From: Cymodocea nodosa
Lineage: Eukaryota; Streptophyta; Magnoliopsida; Alismatales; Cymodoceaceae
DNA length: 64,000 nt
Reading direction: 5' to 3'
NCBI GenBank assembly: GCA_036874045.1
Contig: JAZBRI010000008.1
Span: 7,393,001-7,457,000 of the forward strand
How positions within the stretch are numbered: position 1 is the stretch's first letter; each line of letters begins with the position of its first letter. Below, in pieces: positions 1 through 10,980 of this stretch. The translations under genes were made by a program, and so were the position numbers. A model generated the notes under the pieces. It saw nothing but the letters and a program-made list of their open reading frames with translations. It was not told the DNA's origin and searched no databases.

Positions 1-152
1 CTAAAGATGCATTATGATTTTGATGCTTAATTTGTTGGGAATCCAGAATCACAATATCAATAGGATATATGAAGTTTTTGATTTTAATTAAGACATCCTC
101 TATTTTTCCTCTAGAGTATCTTATACTTCTATTAGCTAATTGAATAACAGTC
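1..152 (-). pseudogene. G2 protease-to-RT linker fragment
   Basis: Read on the minus strand, this piece encodes TVIQLANRSIRYSRG, followed by EDVLIKIKNFIYPIDIVIL. This is the conserved stretch after the protease active site in Athila-type elements (family form: TLQLADRSIKHPRGIVEDVL). It resumes the reading that ends at about 9596 on the other side of G1: both sides share the TVIQ codons because the flanking bases are duplicated. The fragment continues left out of the window. Confidence 0.8.
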
Positions 153-1783
153 TGTAAAGTATCAATTTGTGCATTTTATATATGTTAATTCATGCATGTT
201 AAGGATTATAAGTCATCATTATATATGTTCTTATAAAGGATTACATGAAAATCATATTTTTAGACATATGCATGAATTAGGGATTAAATAGTTGATAATG
301 TACAAATTTATCCTTTATCAATTAAACACCTAGTCAATAGCCCTTGCATTAGACATAATTCTTATAATTCTTCAATGTATGACTTTATATACATTGTATG
401 ATTGCCAAATCACTTAAATATGATGTTAAACTAAAGAACTTTAAGTAATACATGTATGTACATGTGAAAAAGTTGTAGACCAAAACCTTCCTAATTTGGC
501 AACTTTCCATATATGGCAACTCATGCATGCATGTATACTATATTTGCATCATATGATTTATATTCAATGTATATGTGCATCCAACTTGGTTTTGAGTTTT
601 ATAGGTCAATAAATCATGAAATCAAGGTGGATTAAAGAGGAAAAAACATGGGCCATTGGATGCAACTTACTGGAGCCCAAGCAACAAAAGCCTAGAGTAT
701 TTAAAGTGTTTGACCACTCAATTCTAGGCTATCTCCTTCTCTTCCAACACATTGCAGCCGGTGGTTCCAGCCATTCCAGCATCTTCATTTAGAAAGTCTC
801 ATCTTCCCCTTGATCTTGAACAAGCTCCCTTCAAGAATGGTGAGCTTTGGCGTCTTCCACTCCTCCTAGAAGACACCTTCTCTTCAATTTAGACGGCCAT
901 ACATTAGGATCTCCTTGGGCGTTCATCTTGGTGGATTGGGAGGCTCGTGTGACTGATTTGGAGTGGAGAAAAAGGTTAGGATCTTCAGGGTTGAGTCATC
1001 GGAAGTACCATTCTTAGATGTGGAAGCCAAAGTTGTGGGTCTTAGAGGCAAGATCTTGAGGACGTGCACCACTCTTCTTCAAGGCAACCTTAAAAGCTTC
1101 AATTGGACGTGCTACAGGTGGTGACAGCCCTGTGGAGCATCGATTTCAAGGACTTTGGGGAGTCATTGCTTGAAGAAATGTGGAGGATTAAAAGGTATGA
1201 TGGAAAGGAGAGATCCTCATACTAGTTTTCATATTTTACAATTTTATATATATGAGTATAGTTTGAGTATGTGGAAGAACGAAATTCTATGCATAAATCT
1301 TTGTTTCAAATGTTCTAAATTAAAGATTATATATTGTTTTGATGTTAATTGATATAAGAATTGAGTTCATATCATATGTTTCGTGTGAATGATTGTGATG
1401 GTGTAAATTGTGAAGGCAGTTTTCTGTTTCTTAGATGGCCAAAATGTTAGTAGCTTTTCTTTGAATGGTATGCACTTGTTCGTCATCTCTAAATTCTGTT
1501 TTTTGTTTTGTTTTGTAAGTATAATGAATGTAGAACAAGTTTACAAAGTTTTAGAATTTTTTGGAATGTTTTCCGATGATTTTCGATTTTATTTTGTGAA
1601 GGTATCAGCAGTTTTGAGTCTCTATCGAGTGCTAATTTTGAGCTCGACGCCTGTGCTGTGCTTGCATCGTGTATTTTGTGGAATTCAGTTTTGTAAATTT
1701 TCCTTGTTAGTGTAACGGATCTACTTTCAAGGCACGCTTATTTCGTAGCATTTCATGAAGATTTGACGGAGATTTGATTTTTG
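153..1783 (+). repeat. G1 5' LTR (partial)
   Basis: It aligns with 7442-9069, the first three quarters of the 3' LTR, at roughly 95% identity by eye, starting with TGTAAAG. After about 1783 the sequence passes straight into reverse transcriptase coding sequence, so no primer binding site or 5' gag is seen in this copy. A TATTTAAA box lies at 698-705. Short ORFs inside it (for example 1155-1352) are not considered genes because the same sequence recurs as LTR. Confidence 0.9.
698..705 (+). promoter_or_regulatory. Candidate TATA box of the G1 LTR
   Basis: TATTTAAA in the context CCTAGAGTATTTAAAGTG, about 545 bases into the LTR. The same bases recur at 7988-7995 in the 3' LTR. It is followed by a pyrimidine-rich stretch typical of a plant transcription start region. 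This is inferred from position and motif only. Confidence 0.45.
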
Positions 1784-1800
1784 CACCAAAGGAAAGACCA

Positions 1801-4224
1801 TTTTCCCTTGCCTTTTATGGATCAAATGTTAGAGAAGTTAGCTGGGCAAGAATATTATTGTTTCCTAGATGGTTATTCTGGATATAACCAAATTCCTATA
1901 GCACCTTGTGACCAAGAGTAAACCACATTCACATGTCCTTTTGGTACTTTTGCATTCCAGCGTATGCCCTTTGGTTTGTGTAATGCTCCTGCAACTTTTC
2001 AAAGGTGTATGACTGGAATCTTTTCGGACATGATTGATAATTTCTTAAAGATTTTTATGGATGATTTCTCTGTGTTAGGTTCTTCCTTTGATGTGTGCCT
2101 TAAGAATTTAGAATTGGTTTTAAAAAGATGTATAGAGAAAAATTTGGTTTTAAATTGGGAGAAATGCCACTTCATGGTGCAACATGGAATTGTGTTGGGC
2201 CATGTTGTTTCTAACAATGGGTTGGAAGTAGATAAGGCCAAAGTAGACTTGATAGCCAACCTACCACCCCCTAAATCTGTTAAGGATATAAGAGCATTTT
2301 TGGGTCATGCTGGGTTTTATAGACGATTTATTAAGGATTTTAATAAGATTGCCCGTCCTTTAACTAGTTTATTATCAAAGGATCATAAGTTTGAATTCTC
2401 TAGAGAATGTCAAGATACCTTTGATAAGCTTAAGGGAGTCCTCACCTCAGCCCCTATTGTGTATCCACCTGATTGGTCTCAACCATTCGAGTTGATGTGC
2501 GATGCATCAGATTATGCAATTGGTGCTGTGTTGGGGCAAAGAATTGATAAATTACCTAGGGTAATCTATTATGCTACTAAAACTCTTAATGCAGCCCAAT
2601 TGAACTATACAATTACAAAGAAAGAATTTTTAGCTATAGTTTATGCTCTTGAGAAGTTTAGATTTTATTTGCTAGGCTCTAAGGTTATCATTTTCATTGA
2701 TCATTCTGTCATTAAATATTTATTAGCTAAAAAAGATGCTAAGGCTAGATTAGTTAGATGGATTCTTCTCTTGCAAGAATTTGATATTGAGATAAAAGAT
2801 AAGAAAGGATGTGAGAACGTAATTGCCGACCACTTATCTCGTATTGTCACGCCTCAAGGGGAGTTACCCATTGATGAATCATTTCCTGATGAGCAGTTGA
2901 TGGCTATAACTCCAATCCCTTGGTTTGCAGATATTGTGAATTATCTTATGACAAAACGACTACCTGGCAATTGGTCAAGGCAAGATATTAAGAGATTCTT
3001 AGCTAGGGTCAAAGAATTTTATTGGGATGACCCCTATCTTTATAAGTTAGACCCTGATTTGATTTTGAGGAGATGCATCCCAGATATGGAAATTCATAGT
3101 GTGCTATCTTTTTGTCATGACCAACCTACTAGTGGTCATATTAACCCTATTAAGACTGCAACTAAAGTTCTTTAATGTCATTTTTTCTGGCCCACATTGC
3201 ATAAAGATGCATACTTCTATATTAAGAATTGTAGAGATTGTCAAAAAGTGGGAAGATTGACTAGAAGAAATATGATGCCGCTTACACCAATTATTGAAGT
3301 TGAAGTATTTGACGTGTGGGTATTGATTTCACGGGACCCTTCCCTAATTCTAGAGGTTATTTGTATATTCTGTTAGCTATTGATTATGTGTCCAAATGGG
3401 TTGAAGCTATTCCCACACGGACTTATGATTCTAAGGTAGTAATAAATTTTATTAAGAGCAACATTTTTGCTAGATTTGTCATTCCTAGAGCAATCATTAA
3501 TGATAGGGGAACACACTTTAATAATAGAAGTTTTGAAGTATTAATGAAAAAATTTGGAGTAAACCATAAAATGACAACCCCCTATCACCCACAAACCAAT
3601 GGACAAGTAGAAAATGCCAATAAGCAAATTAAGCAAATTTTGGAAAAGATAGTTGGAAAGACAAGAAAAGATTGGGTAGAAAAGTTAGATGAGGCATTAT
3701 GGGCTTACTGGACTGCTTTTAAGTCTATTTTAAATATGTCTCCATATAGAGTAGTGTTTGAAAAGGCATGTCATTTACCAGTAGAGCTTGAGCATAAGGC
3801 AAGATGGGCTATTCAAAGACTCAACTTAGATTTAAAGGCTACTGGTAAGAAAAGAAATTTTCAATTGACTGAATTAGAAGAAATACGGAGAGAGGCATAT
3901 GAGAATTCACGGATAGCTAAAGAAAAGAGTAAAGTATTTCATGATAGCAAGCTCTTCCGTAAGAATTTTGAAGTAGGGTAGTAGGTATTGTTGTATAATT
4001 CTAGACTACATCTATTTCCTGGTAAGTTAAGATCAAGGTGGATAGGACCTTTTGTGGTAAAAAGTACATTTCCTCATGGAGCAGTGGAGATTGAAAACCC
4101 TAAGAGTGGGGAAGTTTCTAAGGTCAATGGCCACCATTTAAAACCTTTCTTGCAGCAAAGATTATTCAGCCATGGAGAGAATATTATTTTAATCGATGCT
4201 GTCTATGCTGAATCTGATAATTAG
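1801..4224 (+). pseudogene. G1 pol region: reverse transcriptase, RNase H, integrase
   Basis: Domains appear in order. The RT begins at FPLPFMDQMLEKLAG and contains [24 protein letters not shown] (from 1964) and the catalytic box FMDDFS. The connection and RNase H follow ([57 protein letters not shown]). The integrase has an HHCC zinc finger (HDQPTSGH, then CRDCQK), the DDE core ([30 protein letters not shown]) and a C-terminal GPY/F-type module ([16 protein letters not shown]). The family is known to copy its RNA into DNA (RT, RNase H) and insert it (integrase). The region is broken in a few places. Protease and the RT start are not seen. Confidence 0.92.
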
Positions 4225-4429
4225 TGCTTTTTGTTTTTCTTTTTATTAGTTTTAGATGTAATTACTCTTATTTCTTTTTGTTGATTTTGTCATTATGTAA
4301 ATCTTGTTTTTCAATTATGTACTTACCTAACATGTAGGTGTTGGGATCAGAGACTATTCCACTATTCCACTATAAGTGTCATTTGTACCTTTTTCTATAA
4401 AAATATTTCTTTTGTGATATTGTTAGTGT
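4225..4429 (+). other. G1 spacer between integrase and gag
   Basis: About 200 bases of T-rich noncoding sequence separate the integrase end from the gag start codon. It holds TATAAAAATA at 4396-4405 and a pyrimidine-rich stretch ending TTGTTAG just before the gag start, which could serve as a splice acceptor. Either could give gag its own message, but nothing here proves it. No LTR or PBS remnant is visible in it, which argues against gag being the start of a second, separately inserted element. Confidence 0.4.
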
Positions 4430-5825
4430 ATGCAATCTTCTAAGTGGGTGAGAGATAGTGCATCTAGATTAATTAGACAAACCCCTTTAGAAGAAGAAGT
4501 TAGTGTGTTAGAAGAGCCTGTAAGGATGGGAGACCAAGGTAGAAACCAACAATTACCTTCTCTTGAGGACATCTGCTATCCTCAAATACATGACCATCCC
4601 TCTTGTCTTGTATTACCTCAAGTAGATGGACATAAATTTCAATTGCATATGAATTATGTCAATCAGTTGCCTAGATTTCATGGACTAGGTAAGGAAGATG
4701 CATATGCATTTCTAAATGACTTTAATGATGTTTGCAACATGATTAATCTACTTGAAGTACCTATGGATGCAATAAAGTTGAGATTTATTCCTTTCGCTCT
4801 TCGAGATGATGCAAAGCTATGGTTGAACACCCTTCCTGTTAATTCCATTTGTACTTGGTCTGATTTTTGTGCTGTCTTTATTAAGAAATTTCATCCTTTG
4901 CATAAGACCATTCAAGCTAAGAATGCTATTCTAAACATCTGCCAGCAAACCAATGAACCTTTTTGGAAATATTTTGAATGTTTCAATAGATTAGTGGCAA
5001 GATGTCCTAATCATGGTCTACCTAAATCAAGACAGTGTCAAGTAATCTATGAAGGATTGGATTATCAGACCAAGTTGATGTTAGAATCCGTATGTCCTGG
5101 ACGATTCATGAGATTAGATGAAGTCAGTGCATCGGATAGACTTGTGGACCTTGCTGAGAGAACAATGGAAATGGAAAGTTCATCAGATAGAACATTTGAC
5201 AGAACTTTGGCAAGGGGAATGCACACAATAGACCCCATGGTAGGCATGGAAGCTAGGATGTCGTCCATGGTTAAAAAAGTAGAAGATCTGATTATAAGTC
5301 AACAAAAGGGAAAAGATAAAGTGATTGAAGTCAAGTGTATAGCATGTGGAATTCCTGGGCACATCATGGAAGAATGCCCTGCAATGCAAGGACAACAGTT
5401 TGAGGAAGTCAATGCCATTGGTATGGGACAAAGGTCATTCCAACCGTCATCACACTATACCCCGGGATGGAGAAACCATCCTAATTTTTCGTGGCGACAA
5501 CAGGAAGCACTTGGAAACTATACTGAGCATCATGGACCCACTCAGCCAAATTTAAGTGAGAATATCCGCTTTGGAGAAAAGATTTACTGAAATGGAGAAA
5601 GGGATTCAATCCCTAATTCAAGTTAGCAGACAAGTAAATCCCATTTTAGCTAGCCATGACCAAATCATTAAGGGATTAGAAGCAAAGTTTGATAGGTTGT
5701 CTACTTCATCTAGAAGTAGAGCACGGGGAGAATTACCAAGTAACACTGTACCAAATCCCCGCTTGGCAGGTGTGCATTTGGCACAAGGAGAGACTTCAGG
5801 AACTAACCCTTCACCATCTGCATGA
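4430..5825 (+). pseudogene. G1 gag, placed downstream of integrase
   Basis: Retrotransposon gag (capsid and nucleocapsid). The N-terminal part starts MQSSKWVRDSASRLIRQ. The capsid-type region runs from LPRFHGLGKEDAYAFLNDF through IKLRFIPFALRDDAKLWL, WSDFCAVFIKKFHP and PFWKYFECFNRLV. A zinc knuckle CIACGIPGHIMEEC (C-x2-C-x4-H-x4-C) lies near 5335-5380, then the Athila-type box GWRNHPNFSWRQ, then a helical stretch (LEKRFTEMEKGIQSLIQ). The usual order in the family is gag-PR-RT-RH-INT, so finding gag after integrase is odd. It is broken, with about one break. G3 shows the same order with a clearly diverged gag. Confidence 0.88.
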
Positions 5826-6230
5826 GTAGATATATAAAAAAAATAAAAATAAACAAAAATAAAAATTCCTTTTTGTTAATATTTTTATTCTTAATCGCAT
5901 GCTATAGTTCTGTTTATATAAATTTCTTTTCTGTTTTGATATGTTTGTTAGTTTTGTAGTTATTATTTTTCTTCATGAAGCAAGGTACGCACTCTTCACC
6001 TTATTTCTGTATGATGCATTTGAATGATACATGTATTGAACATTATTTCTTCAGCATACTACTCAATCTCCATTGTATGTTTTAGGAATAATACAATTTA
6101 AATTTACACAAGTGCATATGGATTACATGCTAGGTATGGGGGTGTAATCTGTCCTTGCTTGTCATAGTTTGTTTCTTTTATTTTTGTCGTCTTCATGCTT
6201 TTTATCTTATTTCCTAAATACTTTCTTTTA

Positions 6231-6267
6231 GATTGGGGACAATGCAAGATTTAGGTATGGGGGGGAG
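6231..6267 (+). other. Conserved internal PPT-like motif in G1
   Basis: GATTGGGGACAATGCAAG followed by ATTTAGGTATGGGGGGGAGG. G3 has a cognate at about 21716-21752 (TAAGGACAATGCAAAATGTA, then GGTATGATGTAGAGG). A similar GGGGACAATG...TATGGGGG block is, as far as I recall, common in Athila-type elements downstream of pol. Its role is uncertain; it could prime second-strand synthesis internally. Confidence 0.5.
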
Positions 6268-6639
6268 GCATTTGACGACAGTTTTTTTCGATTTTGTACT
6301 TTTTCTTGTTTATTTTGTTTTATAAATGCTCATAGGCCCTAATGGATAGAGTTCTTTTAGGTATAATTGAGATCTAAAAGTAAATCCTTTAGGAAAGAAA
6401 CCTTGAACTTTAAGGGGAGGAGAAGAATAAAATTCAAAACCATCCATATTTTTGAGCTTATATGTAGTATTGCACTTACATGAGGCCTTGATTAGGAAGG
6501 AACCACTCCTCTTGAAGGGAAACTTAGGTAAAAACTTAGGAATATACCTTGGGGTTGTCCTATGAGAAGGGTAGAATAAAACAACTAAGGTAAAATTGCC
6601 TGTTCCTACACAATGATGTGGGAGGCACTCTTAAGGGTA

Positions 6640-6880
6640 GAGGGCTAGGGAGAGAGAGAAAAAAAAAAAATAAATAAATAAATGAAAAAAAAAATGAAAA
6701 AAAAAAGAAAAAGAAAAGAAAAAGTAGAAGAGAGATTGATTACTTGTTCTTACAAAAGCTACTGAGTAACCAATCAACTTTCCCCTAAGTAAGGGATTGT
6801 GGTCGCGTAAAAAGGTGCTGGAGTAGGAGGTAATAAAAAAGAAAAAAAAAAGAAAGAAAAAAAAGAGAGTCAAAATAAAA
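6640..6880 (+). repeat. Purine-rich low-complexity tract in G1
   Basis: Stretches of GAGAGAGAG, A-runs, AAAT repeats and AAAAAGAAAAAG-type sequence, broken by about 110 bases of mixed sequence. It lies in the G1 3' noncoding region. Simple-sequence expansion is the simplest explanation. Confidence 0.7.
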
Positions 6881-7428
6881 GGATAATGGACTCAAGGATA
6901 GACCTTTGGGATTACCTAGGTAACTTGGAGGGAGTTGAGTAGGTTATTTCTTAGTCTTGGCCAATTTCACATACACCTATTTATATAGTACTTTACTTTC
7001 TTAGGATGGAAATTGAATGATTATTTGAATCCAATCTAGAAAGGTGAGAGGTGATTGAATAAATGTGAAGCTAATAGGTCAAGACTACTTAAGAGCAACT
7101 TTATCCATGTTTAGGAAACCAAGAGCATATTTTTGTTGTTTTCATCTTTTAATTGTGTTGTTTTATGTTTTGTTTTGGATTTTGTGGGTATTTCTATTGA
7201 AAACCCTCTAGAGACACAACTCCACCACTAGGGTGACCTAGGGGTTTAAAGGCTTGCTATACATGCTAAGCGTAGTCATGATCCCTACGAAAGTGGCCTA
7301 GGTTAGTTTTATTTTTGTTATTTATTTCTTAGTTCGTTTGTTTTTGGTTTTTATTGAATGTGCTTTTATATGGGCTTTGTGTTATCATTGTTTAGTTTTA
7401 GTCCTTTGCTAAGGGACTAGCAAAGACT

Positions 7429-7441
7429 AGGTATGGGGGTG
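7429..7441 (+). other. G1 polypurine tract
   Basis: AGGTATGGGGGTG lies directly before the 3' LTR start TGTAAAATG. It is preceded by TTGCTAAGGGACTAGCAAA, an inverted repeat (TTGCTA/TAGCAA) that recurs before the G3 3' LTR at 23038-23056. The PPT is the plus-strand DNA primer in LTR elements. Confidence 0.8.
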
Positions 7442-9590
7442 TGTAAAATGTCAATTTGTGCATATTATATATGTTAATTCATGCATATTAAGGATTATGA
7501 GTCATCATTATATATGTTCTTATAAAGGATTACATGACAATCATATTTTTAGACATATGCATGAATTAGGGATTAAATAGTTGATAATGTACAAATTTAT
7601 CCTTTATCAATTAAACACTTAGTCAATAGCCATTGTATAAGACATAATTCTTATAATTCTTCAATGTATGACTTTATATACATGGTATAATTGCCAAATC
7701 ACTTAAATATGATGTTAAACTAAAGAACTTTAAGTAATTCATGTATGCACATGTGAAGAAGTTGTGGACCAAAACTTTCCTAATTTGGCAACTTTCCATA
7801 TATGGTAACTTATGCATACATGTATACTATATTTGCATCATATGATTTATATTCAATGTATATGTGCATCCAACTTGGTTTTGAGTTTTATAGGTCAATA
7901 AATCATGAAATCAAGGTAGATCAAAGAGGAAAAAAACGTGGGCCATTGGATGCAACTTATTGGAGCCCAAGCAACAAAAGCCTAGAGTATTTAAAGTGTT
8001 TGACCACTCAATTCTAGGCTATCTCCTCCTCTTCCAACACATTGCAGCCGACGGTTCTAGCCATTCTAGCATCTCCATTCGGAAAGTCCCATCTTCCCCT
8101 TGATCTTGAACAAGCTCCCTTCAAGAATGGTGAGCTTTGGTGTCTTCCACTCCTCCTAGAAGACACCTTCTCTTCAATTTAGACGGCCATACGTTAGGAT
8201 CTCCTTGGGCGTTCATTTTGGTGGATTGGGAGGCTCATGTGACTGATTTGGAGTGGAGCAAAAGGTTAGGATCTTCAGGGTTGAGTCATCGGAAGCACCA
8301 TTCTTAGATGTGGAAGCCAAAGTTGTGGGTCTTGGAGGCAAGATCTTGAGGACGTGCACCACTCTTCTTCAAGGCAACCTTAGAAGCTTCACTTGGACGT
8401 GCTACAGGTGGTGACAGCCCTGTGGAGCATCGATTTCAAGGACTTTGGGGAGTCATTGCTTGAAGAAACGTGGAGGATTAAAAGGTATAATGGAAAGAAG
8501 AGACCCTCATACTAGTTTTCATGTTTTACAATTTTATATGTATGAGTATAGTTTGAGTATGTGGAAGAACGAAATTCTATGCATAAATCTTTGTTTCAAA
8601 TGTTCTAAATTAAAGATTATATATTGTTTTGATTTAATTGATATAAGAATTGAGTTCATATCATATGTTTCGTGTGAATGATTGTGATGGTGTAAATTAT
8701 GAACGCAGTTTTCCGTTTCTTAGATGGCTAGAATGTTAGTAGCTTTTCTTTGAATTGTATGCACTTTTTCGTCATCTCTAAATTCTATTTTTTGTTTCGT
8801 TTTGTAAGTATAATGAGTGTAGAACAAGTTTACAAAGTTTTAGAATTTTTTAGAATGTTTCGAAGCTTTTCAATTTTATTTTGTGAAGGTATCAGCGGTT
8901 TTGAGTCTCTGTTGAGTTCTAGTTTTGAGCTCGACACCTATGTTGTGCTTGCGTCGTGTATTTTGTGGAATTCAGTTTTGTAAATTTTCTTGTTAGTGTA
9001 ACGGATCTACTTTCAAGGCATGCTTATTTTGTAGCATTTCATGAAGAATTGACGGAGATTTGATTTTTGAACCGAATGTGCATTTTTGAAAAGTTTCCAT
9101 AACCGTCTGCGCCCCTTTCTTAAATAAGATATTGCCAGCATTTTAAGTTGATTTAATCCACGAAATCACACCCATTTGAAAGATATTCCGAGGATCTTTC
9201 CAATCATTATTTATTCTGGATTTTTTAAATGTTCAAGTTGGAAGTTATTGGAGTTAAAAGTCGAGCATAAATTCTGTGATTTCCGGATTAATACTCATTG
9301 ATTTCTTAAATATCTTATCATAACTAATTGGATTTTGGGGTAATCTTATAAACCTTAATTGTGGTACGAATTTTGTATATTAATATTAAGTAATTAGAGT
9401 TTAATTATGAATTAGTTTAATGTGGATATTTAATCGGATAATCATTTTAATAAAATTATTTAAGACAAACTCCTTGTGGATTCGACCCGTACTTGCACAT
9501 GCTTATTACAATGGGCACCGTGCGCTTGCAGTTATAAATGTAAAATTTGTGCTTTTGCCATTATTTAGTTAATACATAAAAGCGTTTACA
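7442..9590 (+). repeat. G1 3' LTR (2149 bp)
   Basis: It starts TGTAAAATGTCAATTTG and ends AAAGCGTTTACA, so the ends are TGTAAA/TTTACA. The first 1.63 kb match 153-1783. The last 520 bases (9070-9590) have no partner in the window because the 5' LTR is partial. A candidate TATA box TATTTAAA lies at 7988-7995. The exact right end is inferred from the inverted terminal bases; see the unusual flanking duplication among the findings. Confidence 0.82.
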
Positions 9591-10950
9591 AATTTTTGAA
9601 TAACAGTCCTAGTAGGGATTAAGCCTTCTAATCCTAATGATGCAAAGATATCACTCGACATAACATTTATACCTACACCTAGGTCTATTAAGGTTCTTTC
9701 TAGAATGATATTTCCTATGGTGCATGATATAACAGGAATTCCAAGATCAGATAACTTTTTAGGAATTTGTGGTAGAAATAGGGAACTACTTTGCTCAACT
9801 AAAAAGACTTTCCTTAAAACTTTTCGCTCTCTTTTCTTAGTACACCAATCCTTAAGAAATTTAACACAAGGCATTTTCTACAATAAGTCTAACAAAGGAA
9901 TGTTAACTTGTATTTTTTCATAAATTTCTCTAATTTTTTCTTGTTTTTCAAAAAATGTTTGTTGTAATCTTTCAGGATAGGGTGCTAATGATTACAATTT
10001 AGAAGATTCTTTTTCTTTCATTTCATTTGTTTGATCATTTTTAGTTTCATTTTCAGATTCAGATTTTTCTTTAGTGATTTCTACATTTTTAGATATTACA
10101 TTTTCATTATCATTTTGATTTTTGTTCTTATCCACCTTCATATTACTTTCTTTTTGAATTCTTGGTGGTATATCAGTTCCAGATCTTAATGTTATACATA
10201 CATCTTCCAGATTTTCATTACTTTCATGATGTTTGTGTATTCCATTTTCGTGTTTATGATCTTCAACTGTTTTTAGTTTTAAATTACATTTTTTAAATTC
10301 TATTGCATTGATATTTCTTTTGTTTGTATATCTTGCAAATTATGCAAATCTGTAACATTAAAGTTTTCATTTGTATTTTCTTGTTGCATAACTTGTAATT
10401 TCATTGTAAATTCAACCAATGCTTTTAATTTTCTTTCTAGATCATCTAATCTCATTGCATTCAATTTTTGATCAATTTTCATTATGATTTTTTCAGTTTC
10501 GTAAATGATATCAATTTTAAGTATGTATATTCTTCCTTATAGTTTAATTGGTTGACTTCTTGTTACTGCCACATATATTGTTCTAGTTTGTCCATATTTT
10601 GCTCTAAGCTACACTCTAGTCTGTCATACCTATCCCAAACTTCTGTGTCTCTCAACATATTACACATTCTAAATTGACCATTAGTTGGGTAAACTATAGG
10701 ATTCTCATACTTAGCTCTATTATATTGAATATAATTCATTTGTTATTCATGTGATCTAACCATCTGCAATCATCTCAGTTTCAAACAATCAGAGATGTTG
10801 TGACCTTCCAAATTGCAAAATTGACATATGCTAACTATAGGTTTCAGAAATCTTTGAGCATAAGCATATGCCATGTTCTCAAAAATATAACACACAACAC
10901 TCCTCTTGCTATTAAAACAAAATAGCACTCACAGTTGCTTCACTTCTCAA
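9591..10950 (-). pseudogene. G2 gag-tail (zinc knuckle) and protease region
   Basis: Read on the minus strand from the PBS, there is a zinc knuckle ICQFCNLEGHNISDC at 10826-10785, a helical stretch (LDDLERKLKALVEF near 10440), an acidic, Lys/Glu-rich linker and then an aspartic protease. The protease part has CVKFLKDWCTKKRE, IPVISCTIGNIILERTL and the active-site-like DLGVGINVMSS, as in Athila proteases (DLGASINLMP). Protease cuts the polyprotein in this family. There are only about 125 bases between the PBS and the zinc knuckle, so no capsid-type gag domain precedes it. The region is broken in several places and G1 is inserted in it. Confidence 0.75.
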
Positions 10951-10968
10951 TCCCCGGCAACGGCACTA
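10951..10968 (-). other. G2 primer binding site
   Basis: The plus strand reads TCCCCGGCAACGGCACTA. Its complement matches 16 of 18 bases of TGGCGCCGTTGCCGGGGA, the primer site typical of Athila/Tat elements (usually assigned to tRNA-Asp). It lies 12 bases inside the LTR edge at 10981. This fixes the orientation of G2 and its 5' LTR. Confidence 0.85.
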
Positions 10969-10980
10969 GAAAACTTGTAT

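Larger units (their letters stand above)
5826..7428 (+). other. G1 long 3' noncoding region
   Basis: About 1.6 kb without a credible gene. It contains three GTATGGGGG-type purine tracts (near 6131-6145, 6254-6266 and the true PPT at 7429), a purine-rich low-complexity stretch (6640-6880) and the motif GACAATGCAAGATTTAGG. A related motif occurs near 21721 in G3. The short ORFs, including an antisense poly-Phe ORF over the A-rich tract, look like chance. Confidence 0.6.
153..9590 (+). mobile_element. Element G1: Athila-like Ty3/gypsy LTR retrotransposon
   Basis: The element is bounded by matching LTRs that start TGTAAA; the 3' LTR ends TTTACA, giving a short terminal inverted repeat. The interior holds RT, RNase H and integrase (1801-4224), then gag (4430-5825), a 1.6-kb noncoding 3' region and a polypurine tract at 7429-7441. 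RT and gag wording ([25 protein letters not shown]) is Athila-like. The order pol then gag is unusual. It is broken, with a handful of breaks, and the 5' part is incomplete. Over the first 400 or so LTR bases I count about 5% differences. At a commonly used plant rate of 1.3e-8 per site per year that is about 2 million years. Confidence 0.9.

Noticed and set aside
1155-1352. 65-codon ORF starting MGSHCLKKCGG, repeated at 8445-8681
   Set aside because: Both lie inside the G1 LTRs. Their similarity follows from LTR identity, and the C-terminal ends differ. No domain is visible.
4225-4429. G1 gag as the start of a separate inserted element
   Set aside because: No LTR end, PBS or target duplication is visible between integrase and gag, and G3 shows the same order. 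It cannot be fully excluded without other copies.
6631-6873. Antisense ORF rich in Phe
   Set aside because: It is the complement of an A-rich low-complexity tract.
9705-9923. Plus-strand ORF of 72 codons
   Set aside because: It is antisense to the G2 protease, which is recognisable on the minus strand.
10951-10968. tRNA gene at primer binding sites
   Set aside because: Only the 12-18 bases complementary to a tRNA 3' end are present, next to LTR edges. No cloverleaf sequence was seen anywhere in the window.
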